Source: Bretschneidera sinensis (lineage: Eukaryota > Streptophyta > Magnoliopsida > Brassicales > Akaniaceae). Taken from it: a stretch of DNA of 64,000 nucleotides. The notes below the pieces were generated by a model. It was not told the DNA's origin and ran no database searches. It saw nothing but the letters and a program-made list of their open reading frames with translations. The position numbers and the translations under genes were made by a program. Within the stretch, counting starts at the first letter, position 1; every line of letters starts with the position of its first letter. Below, piece after piece: positions 23,394 through 35,903 of this stretch. Location of the stretch: NCBI GenBank assembly GCA_023935145.1, contig CM043697.1, forward strand, positions 44,102,501 through 44,166,500. The letters are read 5' to 3'.

Positions 23394-26116
23394 CTTTTGT
23401 CGTTCTGTAGACTAGTGCAATTCACTCTATTCTGTCTTCTATATTTTGGATGTAACTTCTGCCTTTGCAGCAAGATTACCATGGCAGTGGAAGGACAGAG
23501 TCAGGGCCGTTTGGCAGAATATACGGAGTACATAATTCACCAATTGCTAATGGTGGTTATAGAATCTTTTGTATATCAGGACTAGTGTAGTTAAATCTGG
23601 AGCAATGTGAATATCCTTCATCGAATGGCATGAAGGTATATGATAATCATCCTAGACATCACTTAAAATGATTTTTGTGTCTGAAGGTTATGCTAGCAAT
23701 AGCTTGCTTTACTGGAAGAAAATACAGATTATAAGTTCGACAGTACCACCACATGCCATCTAGGATTACATCCAACAATTAGTTGCTGATTGTTTTTAAG
23801 TGTACAGCACAATTGACAGTTATACCGGACTACGAGAAGATCACATTAAAAATATTCTGGGTGCGGAGACCCATTTCAGCTAAAACAAGATGGGAGCCTT
23901 TGTTCGTGCAGATGATGCCTGCTGAGAATATAAATGATTGCAATACGTAGATTACCGCTCTTTTTCGTCCAAGGCTTCATGCATCTGGCCCAATATTTAA
24001 GTCATTCTCATTAAAGGAACGTTGATATAGTGAGACTGCGGATTACAATAAAAACCAATGGCATCTGGCTCAGTAACCAAGATCATTCTCTTTTAAATAA
24101 ACGAACATGACTAGAAGACTGATTACGATTAATAGGTATATAGAATTAAAAAATTTATCAAATCTTAGTAAGGAGGTTTTAATGATTAATGCGTTTTTAA
24201 TGTATTAGACAATAAATTGTTTGTAAATCAAAGACAAAACAGTGATGACGAGTAAAATATCGTCATTTGACTCGAGGTCAAATTCTTTGTCATTAGTCTA
24301 AATGAAAATTTTCGAGATTTAAAGATTTGGGTGCAAGATTGAGAATTTAAAGTTGACTCTCATATTTAGATCTAAGTCTAACTTTTTTAATTTAAAATAA
24401 ATTAATCAAAAATTTTATTTCAAATATTATTATCATACGCAAATACATACACAGCATTACAGCGTGCACGTTTGAAAACGTATGCGTCGAGTAGATGAAT
24501 AAAAGGCAACCTAAAATATAAGCAGCAAGAAACAAAAATTATACAGTATTGAAGGGTAAAAAAAAATCACATATCTATATTTTTTTTATTTATTACCGTT
24601 AAAATCAATACATTGATTTGATTTGTTGTTCACTTTTTAAAATATTTTATAAATTTTTATTTAAATATATAAATTAAATATTTTTAAAAAATTATATATG
24701 TAACTCAATTGATTATAACTTTTTACATCTTTTACTTATATTTTTCTTTTTCATTCTTTCATTCAGACTTAAATTTTTCATTATCTCTATCTTTTTTATA
24801 TTTTATTACCCAAAAACATAACATACATACTAATTACATAAAAAAAAAAAAAAGGCATTAAGCTCACGTGAGGACTAAAGCGTTTCAGACTAGGTTTGTG
24901 TTGCACAAGACAAGAGGCAAGAAAAGTCGTCAGTGTAACGTGGAATAAGAGGCAGCAAATGACGTCGTGAAAAAGAAATCTAGATTAATCAAATTTATTT
25001 TTAAGGTAGTTTAAGTATATAGATCATATTAACAAATTAATTTTTAAAAAAGAAGCTTAACCAATCCTTTTTTATTAAGGAAAAATTCTCATTGTGCAGA
25101 GATTATCTTTAAAGATCTTTGTATTTTTGTGGATTTGATGAAATTAAAAAAAATGATTTAATCAAAAATTAGAAAACCAAATGCAAAGGTATGACTGATT
25201 TTGATGAACACTTTCTTATTATTCTCTTTTTATTATTCTTTTTTTTATATTTTTTCTAATACTATTCTTTTAATTATACCTCATTTATCAATATCAATAA
25301 AATAAAACTCTATATGATGCATAAGTCGTTGATTCTTACGTGGTTTCAGTTAAATTTGTTTTTTTTTTATTATTGATTTGCATATGCATAATTTTGATTA
25401 TTTTTTTATCAGTTACTATCATTCAAGGCCGGTCCTATAAATATTTTTCATATGGCTCTCAATTTCCACACTTCATTTATTAATTAAGAATATTTACGAT
25501 GAATTTGTAATTTCTCTTAATATTAAAAAAAATGTTGTATCTTATAAAAAACTAGCTTAGTACAAGGGTCGTGTATTTTTTAGGAAAAGAAAATCTGTTA
25601 TGTTTTCATTCTCATCAATTTATTCAAGCTAATCTAAATTAAAAAAATTAAATTTAAATTCAATTCGTAAAATAAAATTCAAGTTCAAATTCGTAAATAA
25701 CTCGATTAACTGATTCGAGTTTCGAATCAAATCACTATAACAAACCGAACATTTCAACTCAATTTCACTTCTGCCTATTAATTTATATTAAACTTGGGGT
25801 CTATATTTTTTTTTCCTTAACCATAATAATGCAATGTGTACCCAAACAAAAAAGAGTTCTGAGCCAAGGTTAAAATATCTAACGGTCAAGATTGCCCCTA
25901 GATGATAGAGATCAGACGGATTAAAATGAAATAACATTAATTTGTTTTTTTCGAGGGAAGTGAATCTTCCAAGTGCTGTCACGCAATCACTAGTCAATCC
26001 AAGGAAAATAAAAAATTCCCCAAAACGGCATCATTTAAATCTGCATACTCTCTTACCCTAAAAACGCCACAGTTGATTCATGTCCCGGGGAGCGAATCGC
26101 CCGACGAAACGCAGAA
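23394..26116. other. Intergenic, AT-rich; promoter of the carrier gene at the right
   Basis: The BRCT pseudogene leaves no recognisable coding sequence here. The region is AT-rich with homopolymer runs. Around 25620-25770 there are repeated TCGAATTCG/AACTCGATT-like words also seen near 5500-5560 and 33150-33560, probably fragments of one worn dispersed repeat. No RNA gene was found. Confidence 0.5.
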
Positions 26117-29100
26117 ATGGGTGGCGATTCCTCTTCACCGAATCCTTCGATTTCAGGTCGGGTCTCGCATAAATTGTTAGATCGATCTTCGTTTCTTGTT
26201 CTGTTTCCGAGAAAACAAATGAAAACCATTCGGAAAAGGAAAAAGCATCTCGCGGTTTACAATTTTTTTTGTTTCCCTCAAAATGTAGAAAAGAAAAAAA
26301 AAAGCTTGGCAAAAGTATGAACTTAAGGAGCTTTTTGTTCTCTCAACTGTCAAATCCCAAAGTCGTTATTTTTCTCCTTTTCTGTAGAAAATTTTGTAAT
26401 TGCTTTTGGATTTTTTGTGAAATTTGATATCGAATGTTTAATTTTGTGTGATATTCAGGGCACGTGAAAATGAAGGAGAAGCAGAATTGGTTGGCCTCAC
26501 CATCAAAAATTGTTTATCACTTTGGTACAAGTGGACTTTCTGTTGCGATTGCGACCGGCGTCACTCATCCATTAGGTTCTTCTTCTTTTTTTTCCTAGAC
26601 TTGCAGTTACTTGATTACCACTCTTATAAGTAAACAATGAATCTTGTTGCTCTTATTTGTCTATCATATTTGTGTCCATATACGTGTTGATTTGCATGTT
26701 ATTTTTTAATGATTTTTTTTATTGAAGTAAAGCCGAAATCCAGTGAGCCAAAAATCTATGATTTTTGGGGTCGGTCTGATTCTGATAGCACGATCTTCTT
26801 TTACATAAAATTCTAGCATGCATTAGTTTGGTAATGGGCATCAGCTATCATGTAACTGAGGATATAACAAAGAACAAACAAAAGGCTGGATAACTGTGGC
26901 TGCATATTATGTTATTAGTAAATTTCTACAGGCTTGCAAATTTTTGTCTACTAAACAAACTCTAAAAGTAAGCTTAGATTTTTGTTTGAATTACAAAAGG
27001 GTCCTGCCTCGTGATGTGTTTTAAAATTTGTTTGATTGGACACAATGGAATATTGGATCTGGTAGCTAGGAAATATAGGGAATTGTGGAAGACCTCCAAG
27101 TGGATTAATAGGTGAATGGGAGCTTAAAATTCATTGCCATAGAATGTGTATCAGTCATTAAGTGCTCTCTTTTAAAAAAAAAATTTTGTTAAAACCCACA
27201 CTCCTCAAACCCGTCCACAGAGTGAACCTACGCTCCAAAGCGAGCAGGACTACTCCTTAAGTGCTCTTATTGCCTCCAAGTTCTTCACCAACCAAATGAG
27301 GCAGTATTGTGATTCAATTAACTGAAGAATGCCTTCTTTTGACTTAAAGGTTGATGGATGAATGCATATTTAATGGAAGGTTTGACATTGAACCTAATGT
27401 TTGTCACTGGATTAAACATTTCCTTTTTTTTCTGGCTAGGCAACAAATGACTAGCAATATGTTATGTGGTTTTCATTTAATAACTTGTAGGCTCTATCAA
27501 CTGCTGGACCTGTGTACAAGATAATCTGGAAGCTACTTGCTTTAAGTTCATAAAATCCCATTCTGCAGTTATGGCAATACTTATTGAGGTTCATTCCTGC
27601 TTTATAAGCGTATTTTGGATGCAACATTGAGGTTTTGGGTTAAAAGTGAGATTTTGAAAGGGAGGATGGGAGATAGCGTATGGAATTATGCAGTTTATTA
27701 GCTTTTTGTTCAGATTATTACTAAGAGTTTGAATACCCAGTCTTGAGAGCTACACAGATTCCTAAACCAAGCCAGACTAAGCTTTTTCGTACCTGCCTAC
27801 ACAGATAAATGGCACAAAATAGTAGGAACTGACGGCATAGATTTTTAACAAATATTTTATCCATCGAGCAGTTTAAGGGCGTCAAAGGAGGTCAAAAAAG
27901 TTTATTTGTTGATTCCGCATTCTATTTTTTGGTTGGTGTGAAACGAAAGGAATCGGAGAGCCTTTAAAAGAGAAGAAGACCCTTTGCCATTATTATAGAT
28001 AGTTGGTTCAATACTCCCAAATTTTGGGCTAGAGGAAATTTTTTTGTAAATAATAGTGATCTTCTAGATTTTGTAGATTTCTTTTCTTGTAATTAGCCTT
28101 TGGCTTTGAGTTGCACCCTGTTAGTACTTTTTAATATATTTTTTTACTTATAAAAAAAAACAAATATTTTATCCATCAGTATCTGGAAGGTTTCATGGAA
28201 TAAAATGCTCTTAAAATTTTATATAAACCTTATTTTTTTATCTGGTGAATCATTAGATAATTAATTTGTTTCACCCTGGAATGCAGATGTACTAAAAGTT
28301 AGGCTGCAGATGCAACTTGTTGGCCAGAGAGGTCCCTTGACTGGAATGGTACTTTACCTAGTGCTAGTCAGTTAATCTTATTTTATCATGATGATTCATC
28401 AAATTATATGGCTGTGAAGTTTTTGCATATATATGGATGTATACAGGGACGATTGTTTCTTCAAGTACTGAACAAAGAAGGACCAAGGTCTTTGTACTTG
28501 GGATTGATACCTTCATTGACAAGGTCAATGATTTATGGGGGTCTCCGTTTAGGCTTGTATGAGCCCTCAAAATATGCCTGTGACTGGGCGTTTGGGTCCA
28601 CCAATATCTTGGTTAAGATTGCATCTGGAGCATTTTCTGGTGCATTTGCAACTGCACTGACCAATCCACTTGAAGTTCTGAAGGTAATGCTGCCATGTTA
28701 CTTATTTTTCTGAAATTTTCTTCTTATACTTGATCTAAGAAATCTATTTTCTTTCATCAGGTACGGTTGCAGATGAACTCAAATGCGAGACCAGGAGGAC
28801 CGACTATAGGGATGCACAGAATTGTATCTGAAGAAGGAATAAGAGCTCTTTGGAAGGGGGTTGGTCCTGCTATGGCTAGAGCTGGTGCCTTGACTGCATC
28901 ACAGATGGCAACATATGATGAATCCAAGCGGGTCAAGTTCTAAGCATGCTTTTTTCACTTTGAATATTACGAAGTAATTTCCACAGTTTCTGAATGGTTT
29001 CATTTATTTTTGGTTGCCAGTCTGAAAATAGTTTTCGTTGTCATTTTTCTTTCATCTGCTTTCTGTTTGTCAAATGGTTTTGCTTCTGGAAATTTCTGTT

Positions 29101-30513
29101 GATGCAGATTTTGGTTCGGTGGACACCTCTTGAAGAAGGATTTCATCTACATCTTATGTATGGCACTTCTGATCCCTCGTAGATACTCTAAAGTGACATC
29201 ATCTTTTAGAAAACTGAGTGTACTAATGAACCGTAAAAGATGGCAAGTCAGGGGATTAGACTGAAGAAAAAAATAAAATGAAAGCTTTTAAAGTAATAGT
29301 TAAATTTAATGTTGCTCCAATATAATTTTAATAATTTCTTTGAATCTTTTGGGGTCATTAGTAGTTTTAGTTTAATAGACAATATATTGTTTAGAATTTC
29401 ACTATATATCTCAATAGGCTTTTCATATGTGTGAATCTTTTATAGGTTGACTGGTCACTCAATCCTGAAAGATCTGTTTCAGTATCAATGAATTATGAGT
29501 GCATGTCATGTTTTCTTTTCATATATAAAGTGTGCTTCTTCTTTTTTTCCCTCTCTAGCTTCATAACTATGTAACTAACTGTATTGTTATTTGTACCTTA
29601 TGAAGCTCAAGTACAATTGCCGGTACAGTGAGTACTCTCATAACTGCACCTATGGACATGATTAAAACCCGTCTCATGTTGCAACAAGAATCCAAAAGAG
29701 TTGGAAACTATAAAAGCGGATTTCATTGCGCGTATCAGGTATTCACATTGTTTCTTTCTTCATTTGGCTTTTCCTGGTGGTATGTGGGTCGAAAATGTCA
29801 GTATTACTGCCATAACCCAAGTGCATTTTACTTCTTTGGCTTTAATACACTTAAAACATAGTAAATACTGCACCTTGCCCACCTTTCTTGTTTAATATGA
29901 TTGTGGACTGGTGTAGGGTCCTTGCCAGTGTTTACAACTGGGAAGATAAGTTTGGGGAAAGAACCAGATATGTACCAGAAAGAAAAATGGCTATATTGAG
30001 CATGTTAAGATTGGCTGAAATTTCACTTCGAGTGAAACTATTTCTTGTCTGATGTGCTTGTGATGTGTTGTTTCAGGTAATGCTTACTGAAGGCCCTAGG
30101 GCACTTTACAAAGGGTGAGAAACTATTTAACCCCATTCCACCATGCCTTGCTTGTTTTATTGATACTTGCTTCTGTAGTTCTATGCAGTCTGCTAGGTTT
30201 GGTTCTATGCCTTGAATTCATTGAGAGGTTTCTCATATTTTTCATATGTATCACCTTTCTTCTTGTTATCGTCAATATTAGATCATTGCAAGAGTTCACA
30301 ATTCGTGGTTGGATTTCTTGACATAGTACACAATAACATCTAGTAGTTTCAGTCCAAGGATCATTTTAAGATTCATTTTGTTGGTCATCTATTGCTAACA
30401 TTCATATTTTTGACAGGGGCTTTGCAATTTTTGCAAGATTGGGTCCACAAACTACAATTACCTTTCTAGCCTGCGAGAAGCTAAGGAATCTTGCTGGATT
30501 GAATGCAATCTAG
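26117..30513 (+). CDS. Mitochondrial substrate carrier (SLC25 family, ucpB-like; 9 exons, 314 aa)
   Basis: This is an inner-membrane transporter of the six-helix mitochondrial carrier family. Exons: 26117-26156, 26459-26575, 28287-28348, 28447-28683, 28761-28931, 29108-29157, 29606-29738, 30077-30114 and 30417-30513 (stop TAG). All have GT-AG borders, and the phases add up to 945 nt. The three repeats each show the carrier signature PxD/E-xx-K-x-R: PLDVLKVR at residues 51-58, PLEVLKVR at 147-154 and PMDMIKTR at 241-248. The matching G-rich/aromatic motifs are visible (GPRSLYLGLIPSLTR, GIRALWKGVGPAMAR, GPRALYKGGFAIFAR). The short N-terminus has no presequence, as usual for the family. It resembles plant proteins annotated ucpB-like (At4g03115 type), whose substrate I do not know. 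Intron 2 contains a truncated LINE. Confidence 0.93.
27866..28158 (+). mobile_element. 5'-truncated LINE (L1-type) in intron 2 of the carrier gene
   Basis: The insert is flanked by a 19-bp perfect direct repeat (AACAAATATTTTATCCATC, 27847-27865 and 28159-28177) and ends in an A-run after TTTTTACTTATAAAAAAAA. Its 5' part encodes the worn end of a plant LINE reverse transcriptase (PHSIFWLV, then a stop, then NERNRRAF). Target duplication, poly-A tail and 5' truncation together are diagnostic of target-primed reverse transcription. Confidence 0.88.
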
Positions 30514-31227
30514 TCATTGGATTATCTATACGCATTAACCAACAGTATCTGACTTAAGGTTCTATTTGAGGTGTTGAACTGTTCCCCTCACTGCCAGCAA
30601 GCCCCAGATGGGAGTATTTATTTTAGCAATTAATATTCAATTTTTTGGGTGATGGATGCCATTATTATAGGGGAACCAAGGTTTAGTTGGGTTCCAGTGG
30701 GAATGATCCAGACTTATCAATTGTCAGTGAAAAAGGTCAGTTTTTTTATTTATTTGAGTGTGATATATTATTTTTTCCCTTTGTTTCCCCGGTTATAATT
30801 GGTTGTGGATATACTTACATAATCTTGTATTACCACACATTGTATGAATGAAATGTATACCTGTTTGTTTCTTAGGCAAAGATGGTTAATCTTTTTTCTT
30901 TCCTTTTCACAGTTACGTTTTAGGCTTATCTATTTACCTAATTTAAATAGTTTCTTCGTTTGGGTGGGCTTATTTTCATTTTAAAATTATAATAAGATGC
31001 TTGTTTTAAGTTGGTTTAGCGTTAGGGTAGTTGAGTGCTTTGTGCTTTACTTGATGTGTCGGTGTCAGTTTAGCTGGTAGTCACTTGTCATCATATAAGA
31101 GATTAAGGTTTAAATCTCAATCACACTGAGAATGAGAGGGATAAAAAATAAGAGATGATTCTTCTCATTATGTAGTTTATATGTCCAATAGATTTATTTT
31201 GAATATAAAAAGGTATTACTTAATGTG

Positions 31228-31911
31228 CTTAAGGATGTTAAAAGGGTGGGATTGAAGCGAAGATTATTATCTTCGTCTCCGTTTTCATTAAATATTCTTC
31301 GCCTTTATTCCGTCAAAAATTTCATTTTGCTTTTTGTCTCCGTTCTCGATGGGAATTTTTGAAAACTTTAATCATCGTTCCAGTCATCGTTTATAAATGG
31401 AGGCAGAGATTCTTCATTAAAAATCATAGATTTTTGGCTCAATTTTTTTTATTAAAATCTCAACTACATTAGATTAAAAAATATGTATTCCACAATAGCA
31501 TTAGATACAAGATGAAACACATCATTAGACAAAATCAAAATACAAAATAAATGTTAAATACAAAATATAAACTCTAGATTATTTTTTCACACAACAAATT
31601 TATTTACATATCATTAAATTAAAATTAAATTACAAAATAAGTTTCACTTTAAATGTTTATTTATATAACAAAGAATGATGGGGTGATTATCAATCTAGTT
31701 TAATATATTTATAGAATTCATAAAAACGAATGTACATAAAGATGGGTATGAGGATTTTTTTGGGTCGAAGATTGTCCCTTTCGTTTTCGTCAATGTCTTT
31801 GTCCTCATCGAAGATTTTAAAAATCTTCATCTTTGTGTCCATCGAGACAAAATCGCCTTCACACTCGTCTTCGATGAGTCGATGAACATGAAAGGTTTTG
31901 CCATCCCTAAA
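31228..31911. mobile_element. Candidate MITE-like element rich in TCTTCGTC/GATGAAGA words
   Basis: The segment differs in composition from its AT-rich surroundings and carries many CTTCGTC, TCCGTTTTC and CATCGAAGA words. The left edge reads AAGGATGTTAAAAGGGTGGG and the reverse complement of the right edge TAGGGATGGCAAAACC, which resemble each other weakly as terminal inverted repeats. No target duplication could be fixed. Confidence 0.3.
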
Positions 31912-32609
31912 TATACTATTTATTTTAAAATAAGCTTATAAGGCTTTGTTTGGATAAGTTTATTTTCAATTTAAAATTATAATTAAGTGTTTATTTTAAA
32001 CTAATTTAGTGCAACTTGGTAGTCAAGGTAATTGAGAGCTTAAAAAGTGGTGCGGCTTATCTTTAAATAGGCTCACCACTCTATTTTTTTTTTTTTTTTT
32101 TACTTTTCTATTTGAGAATAAAAAAGGACAAAAGGACTTGAAGACATGATTGGACAAATTGCTGGCTTGACCAGGATCAGTAGAAAACCTGTTAAAGGGA
32201 GGTTATGTGTTTGACTGGCTCTCCCTTGATTAGAGATTTATAGGTACAACTAACTCTCATATCATAGATTTTAGGTTTAAATACATTTTAACCCCTAAGA
32301 TTTAGAGTCTTAGCACTTTGGCCTCCGATATTTTAATTCCAGTAACTTAACGTCTTAATATTTAACATTTTGAAATTGATGCAATCTCTCTCTTTTGTCA
32401 AATTCCTTTAACGAGCTAACAGGATAAACACATGTTTATTATGCATTGCGGCTCTCATAAAAATTAATAAAATAATTTTTTTTTTTAAATAGATAATATA
32501 TTACTAATGTTTTCATAATATATGTTTTCGCCTTTACACCATACTACTTAATTTCTGTATGTTACTATTAATGTTATTCAAATTTCTGAAACCTAAATAC
32601 AAAAAAAAA

Positions 32610-32613
<4 letters not shown>

Positions 32614-32646
<33 letters not shown>
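32614..32646. repeat. TA dinucleotide microsatellite
   Basis: About sixteen TA units follow an A-run and precede TATGTATGTGTG. The 65-aa ORF across it is an artefact of the repeat. Confidence 0.9.
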
Positions 32647-32657
<11 letters not shown>

Positions 32658-35600
32658 TTGTTTTGGGTGTGCCTGTGTCACTGCTCTTTCGTTTAAAAAA
32701 TAACCAGACGTTTTCCCCCCTAATCAAAGCAATAGGCAGTCAGAAAAAGTGGCAAGTGTATATGGTTTCAGCTCTGAAACAAGACTCCAGTCACCATCAG
32801 TCCACTTAGCAAATTGACCTGGGAGGTACTCGCAGCATGGAAACAGAATTAGGGTCCCACTAAATGGTTTCTGCTTATAAGTGGCTACCAATTTAAATTT
32901 ATTACATGCATTCAAATCTTAAAAGAGTTGTTTACGGTTCGGATCAGTTTGGGTTTTTGACCCATTCGGAAATGACCCGAATTTCACGGATTCTGTTATA
33001 AGTGGCACAGAATTTGATTAGTGAAAGTTATTATAAAATTAAATTTTTTTATTAATAATCACATAGAATTTGAGTAATAATTTTGATATTTAATTTTTTT
33101 ATAAAAAAATAAATTAACTATTATTTAATTTTTTCATGATTATTAGTAGATTTTTTCGGTTTCGTGGCAACTCTCACAAAACTGATTCCATCGATTCGAA
33201 AAGTATAGTTCGAATCTCGATTAAATCGAGCTCGAGTAATAATTTTAGTTTGAATAGCTAATCGAGTAGAACTACAGCAATGTTGAACTTGATTCGATTG
33301 GCCTTTAACTAGTTCAATTGAATTGATAAATTTAATAAAATATATTATATAGTATATATATAGATATTATAAAATAAGATTTGAAATAATAACTTATGAA
33401 TTCGTTGGTTAGGAGTTTTTAAAATTAATTAAATTAGTTTTAATTTTAAAAATCGAGCTGAGTCGAATTAAGTTTGAAATCGAAAATTTTCTTTTGAGTC
33501 GAGTTCAAGTTCGAATTCGATTTGATTAATCTTTTTACTCATGAACCGAATTCGAGCACCCATTGACTTGGTTTGAACTCAACTAGATTCAATTTATCCC
33601 AAATCAATAATTAATAAAGAGAAAAATTTACTTACCAATTACCATGCAGTGAATAGTGTGTTTTATGTTTAACTATTGACTTTTTACTAATTTTTTTTAA
33701 CACCAGTAGTATGAGGGTTACATATTTCTCATTCAATTGGTGTACTTGTGTATTTTTTTTTAATATATTGAGACACTCATATATATATATATATATTGGA
33801 GATATAATATAAATATAAAAACAAATATTTTAAATTAAATAATTATGGAAAAAATATGTTTTTGATTTGATCGAGAAAATTAATTTATTAATTTTTGATT
33901 GATTATAATTTAATTGAAAAAAATAATCTTTAATATTTCTCTTCAAATTAAATCTAAAATTTATGATGAAACACCTAACTTACAAATTAAATCTTAAAAT
34001 GATAATTCATAGAGCTATTAACTCTTTATTGATCTTTCACACAAGAAATAAAAGAAGTGCGAGTGTAGGAAACATGGAGGCGGCCATGACGGGACAGTCA
34101 GGCGCACTTATCTTTCGTGCCTCGTTTTTCACGCGAATCTACCATTGTACCTTTCTCTCTGTTTTTACGTTCTTACCCTTCTATTTCAATCCACTGCAAA
34201 TAACGGTATCCGCACCCTTTTTAGTTTTTAATTAATATGAAAACGAACCTGACACAGATCTTGCTCAAAACATATTTGCATATATCCAGTTTTTTTTTTT
34301 ATAATTATTTTTCTTTATTTTTTTGTGTGTGTTTAAGGTGCCATCCTTCAAAAGAATATGATTCCAGTTTATTCATATTGCCCATAGTGTGCATCCGACC
34401 ATCAAAGGGTTTCATCAAAATGGTGATAGCATGCTTAAAACAAATATCTCTTTAATAAAAAGGTTTAAAATTTGAATCTTCATGCATACATGTCAAATTA
34501 AAAACCAGCCTGACATATGATTCATTAGCTCACTAGTTGAATTGGTCGATCGGTTTTGATAATTATATCTTGAAAGCAATGAAACTATTTTAGAAGCTTG
34601 AGAAACAAACGGTATATGAATTAGCAAAAAAAAGAAAAAAAAAACATGATAAGGTATCTTTATGCCAAAAAAAGAAGAAGAAAAAAATGAATTTGATAGT
34701 ATGTTTGGTTAAGAGCTTAAAACAGTTTGTTTACATTTTTTTAAAGCAAAAAAATTACTTTGTTTAAATCCCAACCAAACGAAATCATTGTCTCAAGTGA
34801 AAAAATTATTTTGATACCACTTTTTTTTTTGTGAATTTAATCAAGCATGCAATTTAAACCGTTAATTAAATAATCATTTTTGTACAAAACATCTCCCGAG
34901 TTTAGGAGTTTGAGCTCGTTAGCTAATTTGTTAACATAGCTAATTATCCATCAAACAAAAAGATTTTTTTCTTAAAAAAGAAAAATCTAAACTATATTCT
35001 TAATTAAAAAAGCAATCGGTGAAATGGATATTTTTTAGATGAAAAAATATTGGCTACATTGAGTATAAATAAAAAATTGTTTGTATTGATTAATGGATAA
35101 TTTTTAAAAATTTCATTAATAATATTAATTAAATATATATAAAAATTACCAATTAAATTTTTAACCAGTCAACCAAGAATTTATCCATTTAGATACTTCA
35201 AATCTTGGCATCAACTAATAAAAGGCATCCACCTCACTTGATCCACACGCCACTTCATCACTCTTTCCCTATGCAAGACAAATGTCAATGGAATGGCAAC
35301 ACAGCATTACCCTAAAATTTTAAAATAAACCCACAAATCAAATGAAACGAAAATTTTTTATTTATATTTAATGTAAAATATTATTTTTATACCGAACATA
35401 ATTTTATTGATAACATTCATACAATAATTATTTATGTTACCAATAAAATTACTCAACGACCTCCAATAAAATTTACATTCATATAGACTCGAATAAAAAT
35501 TTATTCTTCAAACATAAAGGGCATTAACGTCATTCAAAAATATTATCCTCCAAAAGTACAACTCAGCGGTTCAACCCGCAAACTGCACAAGTAGTCGAGT

Positions 35601-35810
35601 TCGCTGTACACCAATGTCAAAGTCCAGAACACACACAGCTGTAACTGTAAGGGTACTCCCATAAATAATCACAACAGAAAGCCCACTTTTGCATCATTTA
35701 ATTATAATTAAACCTATCGAAGATCCAACTTTGCCATCCAGAAAACTTCCCTTTTTTTTTACAACCCGACGACTACGCAAAAGAAAAATAAAATTAAAAG
35801 CAAAACTCTA

Positions 35811-35903
35811 GAGAGAGAAACACGACGAAGAAAGAGAAAAACTGTATAGAGAGAGAGAGAGAAACAAGAAACAGAGAAGCCGGGAGAGAGAAAGTAGGCA
35901 ATA
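35811..35903 (+). promoter_or_regulatory. GA-rich 5' leader of the BRUNO-like gene
   Basis: A purine tract with repeated GAGAGA units lies immediately upstream of the start codon at 35904, including a run of GA dinucleotides near 35850-35863. Such leaders are common in plant housekeeping and regulatory genes, and can be bound by GAGA-binding factors. That role here is inference. Confidence 0.5.

Larger units (their letters stand above)
30514..35903. other. Large AT-rich intergenic region with repeat fragments
   Basis: It holds the 3' UTR of the carrier gene and the promoter of the BRUNO-like gene. Repeat material includes a pair of direct repeats (about 30958-31040 and 31948-32040), a GC-richer element-like segment at 31228-31911, a TA microsatellite near 32614-32646, and repeated TCGAGTTCGAATTCG-like words at 33150-33560. 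No convincing gene was found. Confidence 0.55.

Noticed and set aside
23397..23585. Possible extra 3' exon of the BRCT pseudogene
   Set aside because: The frame gives no BRCT-like sequence, and the family's usual C-terminus could not be matched there.
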